This document shows, one piece after another, positions 22,147 through 29,603 of a stretch of 45,528 nucleotides of DNA (position 1 is the first letter of the stretch; each line of letters starts with the position of its first letter). The notes beneath the pieces were generated by a model that made no database searches, was not told the DNA's origin, and was given only the letters and a program-made list of their open reading frames with translations. Source of the DNA: CAZGOM01 sp964542875 (lineage in GTDB: Bacteria > Planctomycetota > Phycisphaerae > Phycisphaerales > Phycisphaeraceae); NCBI GenBank assembly GCA_964542875.1, contig CAZIWA010000035.1:1-45528 (forward strand), written 5' to 3'. The position numbers and the translations under genes are program-made.

Positions 22147-24738
22147 TTAGTTTTTGGGAGGTTCGGGGGGCGTGAGGGGTTCGGTGATGATGCGGGTGAG
22201 TTCGCCGCGTTTCATGATCTCGCGGCCTTTGCCGCCTCGGGAGACGACTTCGTATTTGGTGGTGGAGATGGTTTGTTCGCCGCCTCGGGCGGTTTCGACG
22301 CGCAGGAGGTCGCGGTCGCCGACGGAGGCGATGAAGCCGATGACGCGGTCTTCGGTGCCGGTGAGCTTCACCAGGATGACGCCTTTGCCTGCGCCGGAGA
22401 GGAAGTTGACCTCTGAGGCCTTGCAGAGCATGGCATGGGCGTAGCGGGTGGCGGCGATGATGATCTCAGAACCATTGATGATGGTGACGCCGATGACCTC
22501 GGAGCCGTCGGCGGGGCGGGCGTATTTGCGGCCTGCCTTGGTGGAGGGCTCGGAGAAGGGTTCCAGGGAGAAGCGCAGTGCGTAGCCGTCGGAGGTAACG
22601 GCCAAGGCGTGCGTCTTGGGAATGTCGATGTCCTGCGTGTCTGCGCCGGCGAGGAGGCGCTCGACCCGGTCACGGCCGCTGGGCTGGTTTTCAGGTTCAG
22701 CGGAGGTGGCGGGGCCGTTTTTGGATTTGTAGTCCTTGGTGACGCGGGGGTCGAGGCTGACGGCGAAGATGACCTTCTCGCCGTCTTTGAATTTGAAGAG
22801 GGTCTGGATGGGGTCGCCGTGGCCAGTGGTGGCGGGGATGTCGATGATCCGGCAGGAATAGCAGATGCCGAAATTGGTGAAGAAAGCCACGGAGGCGCGG
22901 GTGCTGCCATGCACGACGGCCAGAACACTGTCACCTTCGCGCAGGCGCGTGGAGGTGATGTCCTTGATTTCCTTCTGGCGCTTGAGCCAGCCGTCCCTGG
23001 TGACGATGACGGCATTGTCTTCGTCGACGATGAAGTCTTCGGCGGAGTATTCCTTCTCGTCGGCGTCGGAGCCGATGGAGGTCTGGCGCTTAAAGGTGGG
23101 GAGCTTGGAGTAGCGGTCGATGATGTCCTGGACTTCGTCTTTGACGATGGTCCAGCGGCCGGCTTCGTTGTTTAAAAGGCGGCCGATTTCGTTGGCGCGC
23201 TTGCGCTTTTCGGCGAGCTCTTTGCGGACGATGTTGATTTCGAGCTTGGCCAGCCGGTAGAGCTTGAGCTCCAGGATGGCGTCGGTCTGCTCATCGTCGA
23301 GGGCGAAGCGGGCCATGATTTTGCTTGCGGCATCGGCTTTGCCGTCGGAGGCGCGGATGATCTTGAGGATTTCGTCCAGCGCGTCGAAGACTTTTTCGAA
23401 GCCTTCAAGCACATGGATGCGCTTTTGGAGCTGGCCCAGCTCGTGTTCCAGGCGCTTGGTGACGACCTGGAGGCGGAACTGGAGAAAGTGCCAAAGGACT
23501 TCGCGCAGCTCCAGGCGCTCAGGCCGGCCGACTTCGGGGTTATCGGTCGGGACCAGGCAGGTCATGTTGATGGAGAAGTTGCTTTGCAGCGGCGTGTGCT
23601 TGAAGAGGTAGGCCATGACCATCTGTTCATCGGCCTCCTTTTTGAGGGTGAGCTCGATGCGCACATCGGTGGTGGAGATGTCTTTGATGTCCACAAGCGG
23701 GGGGAGCTTGCGGGAGATGACGACCTGGCCGATTTCCTCAACGAGCGTGGACTTATTGACGTTGTAGGGAATGGAGGTGATGTAGATGGTTTTGGTGGAT
23801 CGGGTGGAGGGGCCTTCTTCCCAAGTGCCGCGGACGCGGATGGTGCCGGAGCCTTCCTTGTAGATTTTCTTGATTTCCTCGGAGGAGTTCAAGATCTGGC
23901 CGCCGGTGGGGAAGTCCGGGCCTTTGATGGTGCGGCAGAGCTCCGCGGTGGAGATTTCCTGGTTGTCGAGCATCCGCAGGAGGCCTTTGCAGACTTCTTC
24001 GAGGTTGTGCGGGGGGATGTTGGTGGCCATGCCGACGGCGATGCCCATGGAGCCGTTGAGCAGGAGTTGGGGAACCTTGGCGGGGAGGACGACGGGTTCG
24101 AACTTGGTGCCGTCGTAGTTGGGGCGGAAGGGGACGGTTTGCTGGTCAAGCTCGCCGAGGATTTCATCGGAGATGCGCTGGAGGCGGCATTCGGTGTACC
24201 GCATGGCCGCGGCGTTGTCGCCGTCGAGGGAGCCGAAGTTCCCCGAGCCGTCGATGAGCGGGGCGCGCATGGCGAAGGGCTGGGCGAGGCGCACGAGGGC
24301 GTCGTAGATGGATTGGTCGCCGTGCGGGTGATAGTTACCCATGACGGCACCGACGACGGTGGCGCACTTGCGGTGTTTGTTCTCAAAGGTGAGGCTTTGC
24401 TGCCACATGGTGTAGAGGATGCGGCGCTGGACGGGCTTCATGCCGTCGCGGACATCGGGCAGGGCGCGGGAGGTGATGACGGAGAGCGCGTAGTTGAGGT
24501 AGCGGGCCTGGGTGGCTTCAGCGAGGGGGACGGTGTCGCCGCCATCGGGGGGCATGGGGGTGCTGCCGTTACCGGAGCCGCCTGCGGGGGGCTTGCCGGA
24601 GCCGGAGTTTGCGCCGGAAAGGGCTTGCGCCGTGGCGGGTGTGGAGGCGGAATTGGAGACCGGTGCAGCGGCGCTGGCGGCGGCCGGGGGCTGGCTGAAA
24701 AGGTCGAAGTCTTTTTCGTTTAATTGATTGTCGGCCAA
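22147..24738 (-). CDS. Type IIA DNA topoisomerase subunit A (GyrA/ParC family)
   Basis: DNA-breaking and rejoining subunit of gyrase or topoisomerase IV. 863 aa. Residues 1-65 are a Ser/Ala/Gly/Pro-rich extension not normal for the family. The core starts at about 70 (TQARYLNYALSVITSRALPDVRDGMKPVQRRILY). The catalytic Tyr lies in AAAMRYTECRLQRI (near residue 182). The tower and coiled-coil follow, then a C-terminal beta-pinwheel from about 575 (NAVIVTRDGWLKRQ). I do not see the QRRGGKG-type GyrA box, so ParC is as likely as GyrA and no symbol is given. The start is TTG at 24738 with GGAGG nine bases upstream. The B subunit is not nearby. A strong terminator follows, and ATTATA at 24822-24827 is a promoter-like box on the - strand. 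Confidence 0.9.
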   Translation of the reverse strand: MADNQLNEKDFDLFSQPPAAASAAAPVSNSASTPATAQALSGANSGSGKPPAGGSGNGSTPMPPDGGDTVPLAEATQARYLNYALSVITSRALPDVRDGMKPVQRRILYTMWQQSLTFENKHRKCATVVGAVMGNYHPHGDQSIYDALVRLAQPFAMRAPLIDGSGNFGSLDGDNAAAMRYTECRLQRISDEILGELDQQTVPFRPNYDGTKFEPVVLPAKVPQLLLNGSMGIAVGMATNIPPHNLEEVCKGLLRMLDNQEISTAELCRTIKGPDFPTGGQILNSSEEIKKIYKEGSGTIRVRGTWEEGPSTRSTKTIYITSIPYNVNKSTLVEEIGQVVISRKLPPLVDIKDISTTDVRIELTLKKEADEQMVMAYLFKHTPLQSNFSINMTCLVPTDNPEVGRPERLELREVLWHFLQFRLQVVTKRLEHELGQLQKRIHVLEGFEKVFDALDEILKIIRASDGKADAASKIMARFALDDEQTDAILELKLYRLAKLEINIVRKELAEKRKRANEIGRLLNNEAGRWTIVKDEVQDIIDRYSKLPTFKRQTSIGSDADEKEYSAEDFIVDEDNAVIVTRDGWLKRQKEIKDITSTRLREGDSVLAVVHGSTRASVAFFTNFGICYSCRIIDIPATTGHGDPIQTLFKFKDGEKVIFAVSLDPRVTKDYKSKNGPATSAEPENQPSGRDRVERLLAGADTQDIDIPKTHALAVTSDGYALRFSLEPFSEPSTKAGRKYARPADGSEVIGVTIINGSEIIIAATRYAHAMLCKASEVNFLSGAGKGVILVKLTGTEDRVIGFIASVGDRDLLRVETARGGEQTISTTKYEVVSRGGKGREIMKRGELTRIITEPLTPPEPPKN

Positions 24739-24903
24739 GGCCCGTGCCCTCCGTGGCAGTCGGCGATTTTTGGGGGTAAAAGCCAGACCCGTCGGCGATC
24801 CGTGCCGGGGCTGATGAGGACATTATACGCGCTGCGGACGGCGCGTAGAGGGGGGAGCAGGGTGGGAGTCAGGGCAGGCGGCCAATGTCCAAGCCATGTT
24901 CGT

Positions 24904-24935
24904 TCGGGTTATCGGGTTGTCGGGTTGTCGGGGGA
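24904..24935 (+). repeat. Octamer repeat TCGGGTTG
   Basis: Four consecutive 8-mers: TCGGGTTA, TCGGGTTG, TCGGGTTG, TCGGGGGA, in the 328-bp gap upstream of the topoisomerase gene. A related TGGGTTAT / TGGGTTGG series is at 5531-5554. Nothing else is recognised in this gap beyond the - strand promoter box. Confidence 0.55.
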
Positions 24936-25066
24936 CTTTGAGAACGCCGCAGCAGGAGAAGGTCAATGCTCTTGTGAAGCACGTCTTGCCTTACCCTTCT
25001 CATGGATACGCGATACCCCAATACCCTGACATCCTGGGCGCGCTGGCCGGTTGCAGGTTCCACACC

Positions 25067-25453
25067 TCAGATCATGGGATTTTTGCGCCAGCAGAGCTGG
25101 ATGGCCAGGCCCCAGGGGTCGCGGAGCATGATCAGTTCGTCGCCGGCGGGGGTGGTGAAGACGTCGTCGGCGAGGGTGGCACCGGCGGCCAGGAGCGTGT
25201 CGCGATCCTTGCGCACGTCAGCGGACTGGAAGGCGACGTGGAGAAGGAGAGGGTCCATGGATTTGTAGTCAGGGACTTTCACCTTGGGGTTGTTGTAGAG
25301 CTCGATCAAGCCGCGGCCGGAATCGTCGCCGATGAAGTGCATTTTCACGCCGGTGGCGTTTTCCCGGATGATTTTAAAACCGAGGTTTTTGACGTACCAG
25401 GCGGCCATGGCGATGGGGTCTTCAACCTGGAAAGCGACGTGTTCAATGCGCAT
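25067..25453 (-). CDS. VOC (glyoxalase/bleomycin-resistance superfamily) protein
   Basis: 128-aa vicinal-oxygen-chelate domain protein. It opens with the canonical MRIEHVAFQVEDPIAMAAWYVKNLGFKI. The second half begins LHVAFQSADVRKDRDTLLAAGA and ends DELIMLRDPWGLAIQLCWRK. Putative metal ligands are His5, Glu55-type residues near LIELYN, His74 and a late Glu in this region, not all assigned. AAAGG upstream favours ATG 25453 over the one five codons earlier. It is divergent from mtdB with a 93-bp gap. The family includes lyases, dioxygenases and isomerases; the specific reaction is unknown. Confidence 0.8.
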   Translation of the reverse strand: MRIEHVAFQVEDPIAMAAWYVKNLGFKIIRENATGVKMHFIGDDSGRGLIELYNNPKVKVPDYKSMDPLLLHVAFQSADVRKDRDTLLAAGATLADDVFTTPAGDELIMLRDPWGLAIQLCWRKNPMI

Positions 25454-25546
25454 GATGGAACCTTTCATGGAAAACTAACCGGTCTGTCACACAAGAGCCG
25501 GGGGGCCGGATTGTAACCCGACGCAACTAGGGGTACCTTCTGAGGC

Positions 25547-26422
25547 ATGAGCGACAAGAAAAGAATCCTGATTCAGATCGACCCGGACGCGCAGCCAAGT
25601 GTATTTGATCGTGTGGTGGCGATTGACTCCAGCGTCGATGAACTTTTTTCCTACAGCAATGTGACGCCGGAGCAGATCACCGGGCTGGTGCATGGCGCGA
25701 TCTTTACGCGTGGCCCGTCAGACCTGAAGCACACGGCGATTTTCATCGGCGGGTCGGACGTCGCCAAAGGCGAGGCCTACCTCAAAGCCGTGCTTAAGAC
25801 ATTTTTTGGCCCCATGCGCGTGTCGGTGATGATGGATGCCAATGGGTCCAACACCACGGCGGCGGCAGCGGTGGTGGCTGCGCGCAAACATATGGACCTG
25901 GCCAGCTCCACCGCGCTGGTGCTGGCGGGGACGGGCCCCGTGGGCCAGCGGGTGTGCCGGCTGCTGGCGCGCGAAGGCGCGAAAGTGAAGCTGGGCTCAC
26001 GCTCGCTGGACAAGGCCAATGAAGCCGCGAAGAACATCAATCAAGCCGTCGGGAGCAATCTGATCACCGGATTCTCCACGGGTGATGAGGCTGCGTTGAC
26101 CGCCGCCTTGGGCGGCGTGGACCTGGTGGTGTCGGCAGGCGCCGCGGGCGTGCCGCTTTTGCCGGAGAGCGTGCGCCTGGCCGTGCCGGGGCCGCTGAAG
26201 GTGATGATCGATCTGAATGCGGTGCCGCCTGGGGGGATTGAGCTGGTGGGGCTGATGGATCGCGGGTCGGTGCGGGAGGGAATCATCTGCTACGGTGCGA
26301 TCGGCGTGGGGGCGACGAAGATGAAGATCCATCGGACGATCGTGCGGTCGTTGTTCATGAACAACACGCAGGTGTTTGATGCGGAAGAGATTTATAACGC
26401 GGGCAAAGCGGTGGGGACTTGA
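25547..26422 (+). CDS. mtdB: Methylene-tetrahydromethanopterin dehydrogenase (MtdB-like)
   Basis: Predicted NAD(P)-dependent oxidation of methylene-H4MPT to methenyl-H4MPT in the archaeal-type C1 pathway used by methylotrophs and planctomycetes. 291 aa. The N-terminal substrate domain includes FDRVVAIDSSVDELFSYSNV and VSVMMDANGSNTTAAAAVVAA. The Rossmann fold follows with ALVLAGTGPVGQRVCRLLAREGAKVKLGSRS (about 122-152). The C-terminal part has LNAVPPGGIELVGLMDRG and GAIGVGATKMKIHR, typical of MtdB. Other pathway genes (fae, mch, fhc) are not in the window, so the whole pathway is inferred. The stop lies 2 bp before a heptamer element. Confidence 0.85.
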   Translation: MSDKKRILIQIDPDAQPSVFDRVVAIDSSVDELFSYSNVTPEQITGLVHGAIFTRGPSDLKHTAIFIGGSDVAKGEAYLKAVLKTFFGPMRVSVMMDANGSNTTAAAAVVAARKHMDLASSTALVLAGTGPVGQRVCRLLAREGAKVKLGSRSLDKANEAAKNINQAVGSNLITGFSTGDEAALTAALGGVDLVVSAGAAGVPLLPESVRLAVPGPLKVMIDLNAVPPGGIELVGLMDRGSVREGIICYGAIGVGATKMKIHRTIVRSLFMNNTQVFDAEEIYNAGKAVGT

Positions 26423-26424
26423 AG

Positions 26425-26459
26425 AAGGTCTAGGGTCTGGGGTCTAGGGTCTGGTCAGA
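26425..26459 (+). repeat. (RGGGTCT)n-GGTCAGA element, copy 4
   Basis: Heptamers AAGGTCT, AGGGTCT, GGGGTCT, AGGGTCT, GGTCAGA, starting 2 bp after the mtdB stop. It forms the left boundary of the segment carrying the four-helix-bundle gene; an inverted copy forms the right boundary. Confidence 0.75.
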
Positions 26460-26493
26460 GGTAAAGAACAGAATATTTCGTCAGGGGGAACTG

Positions 26494-26895
26494 ATGGATG
26501 AGAAGGCCTATCGGAAGCTGGAGTGTTGGCGGCGGGGGATGGATCTTGCCATCAGCGTTTTTGAGGTCACTAAAAAGTTGCCTGCTGATCAAAAATTTGG
26601 GCTTGTCAGCCAAATGCAGCGTGCTGCGGTTTCCATCCCTGCAAACATTGCCGAAGGGTATGGAAGATCGCATCGAGGGGACTATGTCCGGTTTCTTTCG
26701 ATTGCCCGGGGTTCGCTGATGGAACTTGAAACGCACGTGATTCTGTGTGTGCGCTGTGGACTTTTGAATCGCGAAGAGACTATTCCTGTATGGCTGCTGT
26801 GTCAGGAGGTGGGAAAAATGCTGACCGCATTGATTCGATCACTTGTTCCACAAATATCCAATTATCCTGCGGATTCCAATTCCGCATCTGACTAG
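26494..26895 (+). CDS. Four-helix-bundle protein (23S rRNA intervening-sequence type)
   Basis: 133-aa member of the S23/IVS-encoded four-helix-bundle family: YRKLECWRRGMDLAISVFEVTKKLP at the start, then FGLVSQMQRAAVSIPANIAEGYGR and a helical remainder. These proteins occur in intervening sequences inside 23S rRNA genes and also free in genomes; their function is not established. Some relatives (Avd) act with diversity-generating reverse transcriptases, but none is present here. GGGGGAA precedes the ATG. The gene lies between two inverted heptamer elements (26425-26459 and 26887-26921), and its TAG stop is inside the right one. The composition is less GC-rich than neighbours. Possibly a small mobile or captured cassette. 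Confidence 0.85.
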   Translation: MDEKAYRKLECWRRGMDLAISVFEVTKKLPADQKFGLVSQMQRAAVSIPANIAEGYGRSHRGDYVRFLSIARGSLMELETHVILCVRCGLLNREETIPVWLLCQEVGKMLTALIRSLVPQISNYPADSNSASD

Positions 26896-26921
26896 ACGCC
26901 AGGCCCTAGACCCCAGACCCT
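26887..26921 (-). repeat. (RGGGTCT)n-GGTCAGA element, copy 5, inverted
   Basis: On the - strand: AGGGTCT, GGGGTCT, AGGGCCT, GGCGTCT, AGTCAGA. Inverted relative to the other four copies. It supplies the TAG stop of the four-helix-bundle gene and lies 6 bp from the stop codon of the YkgJ-type gene. Confidence 0.75.
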
Positions 26922-26927
26922 GCTTTT

Positions 26928-27374
26928 TCACCTCTTGGGATTTGAATCGCGGATGATGCGGATTTTTTCGATGGGGTAGAAGGTGCCTTTGTTCATGCCG
27001 GGGCAGCGTTCCGTGGCGCGGTCCCAGGATTCTTTGTTGCGCAGGAGTTCGGGCCAGAAGGGCCAGGTTTTGCATTGAGCGGGGCGGACGGAGTAGATGC
27101 TGCAGAGGGCTTTGCCCTGTGCGTCGCGCTTGAGGAAGACGCAGTCGTAGCCTTGTGGGCTGATGCGCTCGTCGAGGGTGTAGCGGCCGTGCGAAACGCG
27201 GGTGTAGCGCTTGAGGAAGGTGTTGACATCGAGCCCGAGGAATTCGGCCATCTGCTGGGCTTCGGCGGGGGTGAACCAAACGAAGCCCGGAGGGCCTGAG
27301 CAGCAGTTGCCGCATTGGGTGCAGCCGAAGCTGAGGCCTTTTTCGTACCATTCCGCGGGTTTTTCATCGGGCAT
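26928..27374 (-). CDS. YkgJ-family cysteine-cluster protein
   Basis: 148-aa protein with the canonical CTQCGNCCSGPPGFVWFTPAEAQQMAEFLG near residues 19-48, then CVFLKRDAQGKALCSIYSVRPAQCKTWPFWPELL near 75-108. This gives the eight-cysteine pattern thought to bind zinc or an Fe-S cluster. AAGGA six bases before ATG 27374 fixes the start, although the frame is open for another 65 codons upstream. It is a closer match to the family consensus than the gene at 15978. Role unknown. Its 3' end abuts an inverted heptamer element. Confidence 0.82.
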   Translation of the reverse strand: MPDEKPAEWYEKGLSFGCTQCGNCCSGPPGFVWFTPAEAQQMAEFLGLDVNTFLKRYTRVSHGRYTLDERISPQGYDCVFLKRDAQGKALCSIYSVRPAQCKTWPFWPELLRNKESWDRATERCPGMNKGTFYPIEKIRIIRDSNPKR

Positions 27375-27483
27375 AAAGGGTCCTTGCTGGAACATAATCT
27401 TACGCGATAACGCGACAACCCGGGCGTTTGGGCGTTGATGAGCCCTTATATGCGATTGCCATGCTCGAGGCGGCAAGCCGGAT

Positions 27484-29415
27484 TCATGGAGGTCCGTTTT
27501 CCATATGGTCGTGGATGACTTTGGGCGCGAAGGCAGCGCGGAGCGCGTTGAGCACGGCGAGTACATCAATGACTTCCTGGCAGATGGCGCCGGTGACTGG
27601 ACTGAGGTGTCCGGAGGCGGCGAGCCCCATGCCGATGATGCTCAGGGCCATGCCGCCGATGGCGCTTTGGAGCGCGATGGTGCGCATGCGCCGGCTGATG
27701 TGCATGAACTCATCGACCTTTTCGAGCGAGTTGTCCATGATGACGACGGATGCGGCCTGGGCGGTGACATCGCTGTTTTGGCCGATGGCCATACCGACCG
27801 TGGCGGCCATCATGGCGGGGGCGTCGTTGATGCCATCGCCGACGTAGAGGGTTTTGGCGGTGGCGGTTTCCCTTCGGACGATGGCGAGCTTTTCTTCGGG
27901 GCTTTGCTGGGCGTGGATTTCCTTGATGCCGACCAGGGCGGCGAGGTATTTGACCTCCGATTCGCGGTCGCCGGAGATGATCATCACGCGCTGAAAATGG
28001 TGCTTGGGCCCCAGGTGACCGACAAACGAGCGGCTCTCGGCGCGCGGCGCATCCCTGAAGCGGAAGGTGGCTGCGTAGGCGTCGTCAATGACGATCACGC
28101 ATTCCAGGCCGCCTGCAATGGGGGGAATCAGGTTGGCGTCGGTGACGGGCATTTGGGCTATTTTGTTCCGGCTGGTGACCAGTATCCTGCGGCCCGAGAC
28201 GGTGCCGCGGAGGCCCTGGCCGGGCTGTTCGCCGACTTGGGTGGCTTGTGGGGGCTGGATGCCTGCCTCGCTGGCCGCGGCGATGATGGCCTTGGCCAGC
28301 GGGTGTTTGGAATAGCGTTCGAGGCTGGCGACCCAGGTGAGGACCTCGCGTTGGGCGTAGCCTGGGGCGACGATCTGGTCGGTGAGCTTTGGTTCGCCAT
28401 AAGTGAGGGTTCCGGTTTTGTCGAAGATGGCGACGCGGCATTGGGAGATTTGTTCAAGCACGGCGGGGGTTTTGACGATAATGGCGCGGCGCGCGCACAG
28501 GGAGATGGAGCCAATGATAGTGATGGGGATGGCCAGAAGAAGCGGGCAGGGGGTGGCGATGACGAGTACGGCGAGGAAGCGAACGGATTCGCCTGAGATG
28601 ACCCATGCGAGGATGGCGATTGTGAGTGCGATGGGGGTGTAGAAGGCGCCGAGCATGTCGCCCAGCCGGCGAAGCTGTGGACGGGTGGATTCTGATTCAC
28701 GCATGACCTGCATGATTTTGGCGTATCGGGAATCTGCTGCGAGTCGGGTGGTTTGGATGGTAAAGGCTGATTCGCCGTTAATGGCGCCGGAGATGACATT
28801 GGAGCCGGAGGTTTTGGTGATCTGAAAAGGTTCGCCTGTGAGGTATGACTCATCCATCACACCATGGCCCTGAATGACGGTTCCGTCGACCGGGCAGATA
28901 TCGTGGGGGTAGATGACGAGGGTGTCGCCTACGGCGACGTCTTTGAGGGCGACATCGACGATTTGATTGCCTTGTTTGCGGTGGGCGACGGAAGGCATGC
29001 GTTTGGCCAGCGCCGCCAGGACCGAGGATGCGCTGCGGAGTGCGTAGCTTTCGAGGGCTTCCCCGCCTGCGAGCATGAGGACGATGATGGAGCCGGCGAG
29101 GTATTCGCCCAGGGCGAGAGAGGTGATGATGGAGATGCCGCCTAAAAGGTCGGACCCGAATTCGCGTTTGAGTAGTTTTTTGAGGAGATCAAAGATGAGG
29201 GGTGGGGCGCCGACGGCGAGGGCGGCCAGCAGGGGGATTTGCGACGCGAAAAACGTGCTGTCGAAGGCGAGGCGAAGGAGGAGGTGCAGTGCGATGGCGA
29301 GGATGGAAAAGGCAGCGATGAAGGTGGTCTTGCGTGCCCAGAGCCTGGAGGGGGTATACCAAGGCCGAAAGCTGGGAGGCTGGTCTTGAGTATCCATTGA
29401 GTTGGCTGAGGGCAT
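27484..29415 (-). CDS. Heavy-metal-translocating P1B-type ATPase
   Basis: ATP-driven membrane pump for a transition metal. 643 aa. No N-terminal HMA metal-binding domain, which makes it shorter than typical ZntA or CopA. Motifs in order: membrane helices at about 30-130; actuator DESYLTGEPF (near 190); metal-site helix VIATPCPLLLAIP (near 287); phosphorylation motif DKTGTLT (Asp332); P1B-specific HP dipeptide in SKHPLAKAI; hinge GDGINDAPAM. The CPx motif is TPCP. The metal cannot be assigned; Zn/Cd/Co-type is more likely than Cu because no copper-type CPC/CPH is seen. Stand-alone gene, with no regulator next to it. The gap to the next gene (29416-29603) holds nothing I recognise. Confidence 0.92.
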   Translation of the reverse strand: MPSANSMDTQDQPPSFRPWYTPSRLWARKTTFIAAFSILAIALHLLLRLAFDSTFFASQIPLLAALAVGAPPLIFDLLKKLLKREFGSDLLGGISIITSLALGEYLAGSIIVLMLAGGEALESYALRSASSVLAALAKRMPSVAHRKQGNQIVDVALKDVAVGDTLVIYPHDICPVDGTVIQGHGVMDESYLTGEPFQITKTSGSNVISGAINGESAFTIQTTRLAADSRYAKIMQVMRESESTRPQLRRLGDMLGAFYTPIALTIAILAWVISGESVRFLAVLVIATPCPLLLAIPITIIGSISLCARRAIIVKTPAVLEQISQCRVAIFDKTGTLTYGEPKLTDQIVAPGYAQREVLTWVASLERYSKHPLAKAIIAAASEAGIQPPQATQVGEQPGQGLRGTVSGRRILVTSRNKIAQMPVTDANLIPPIAGGLECVIVIDDAYAATFRFRDAPRAESRSFVGHLGPKHHFQRVMIISGDRESEVKYLAALVGIKEIHAQQSPEEKLAIVRRETATAKTLYVGDGINDAPAMMAATVGMAIGQNSDVTAQAASVVIMDNSLEKVDEFMHISRRMRTIALQSAIGGMALSIIGMGLAASGHLSPVTGAICQEVIDVLAVLNALRAAFAPKVIHDHMENGPP

Positions 29416-29603
29416 GGATTGAGCTTATCCGAGATGGGATCAACGGGTTACCAGGAAATGTGCACAGGGCGGGGAGAGTTGGATGGATCGCTGGGGCCAT
29501 CTGCGCCGGTTGCCCCCGCCTGGGAATGCCCAAGGGGATTGGGAGGCAAGTTCAGGAACCAGTCTCAGGCGATCACCCTTTAAAAATGTCGCGGTGCTGC
29601 GAA

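Noticed and set aside
26494..26895. Avd accessory protein of a diversity-generating retroelement
   Set aside because: No reverse transcriptase or template/variable repeat pair is seen in the window.
26425..26921. CRISPR-like array
   Set aside because: Units are 7 nt and contiguous without spacers, and no cas gene is present.
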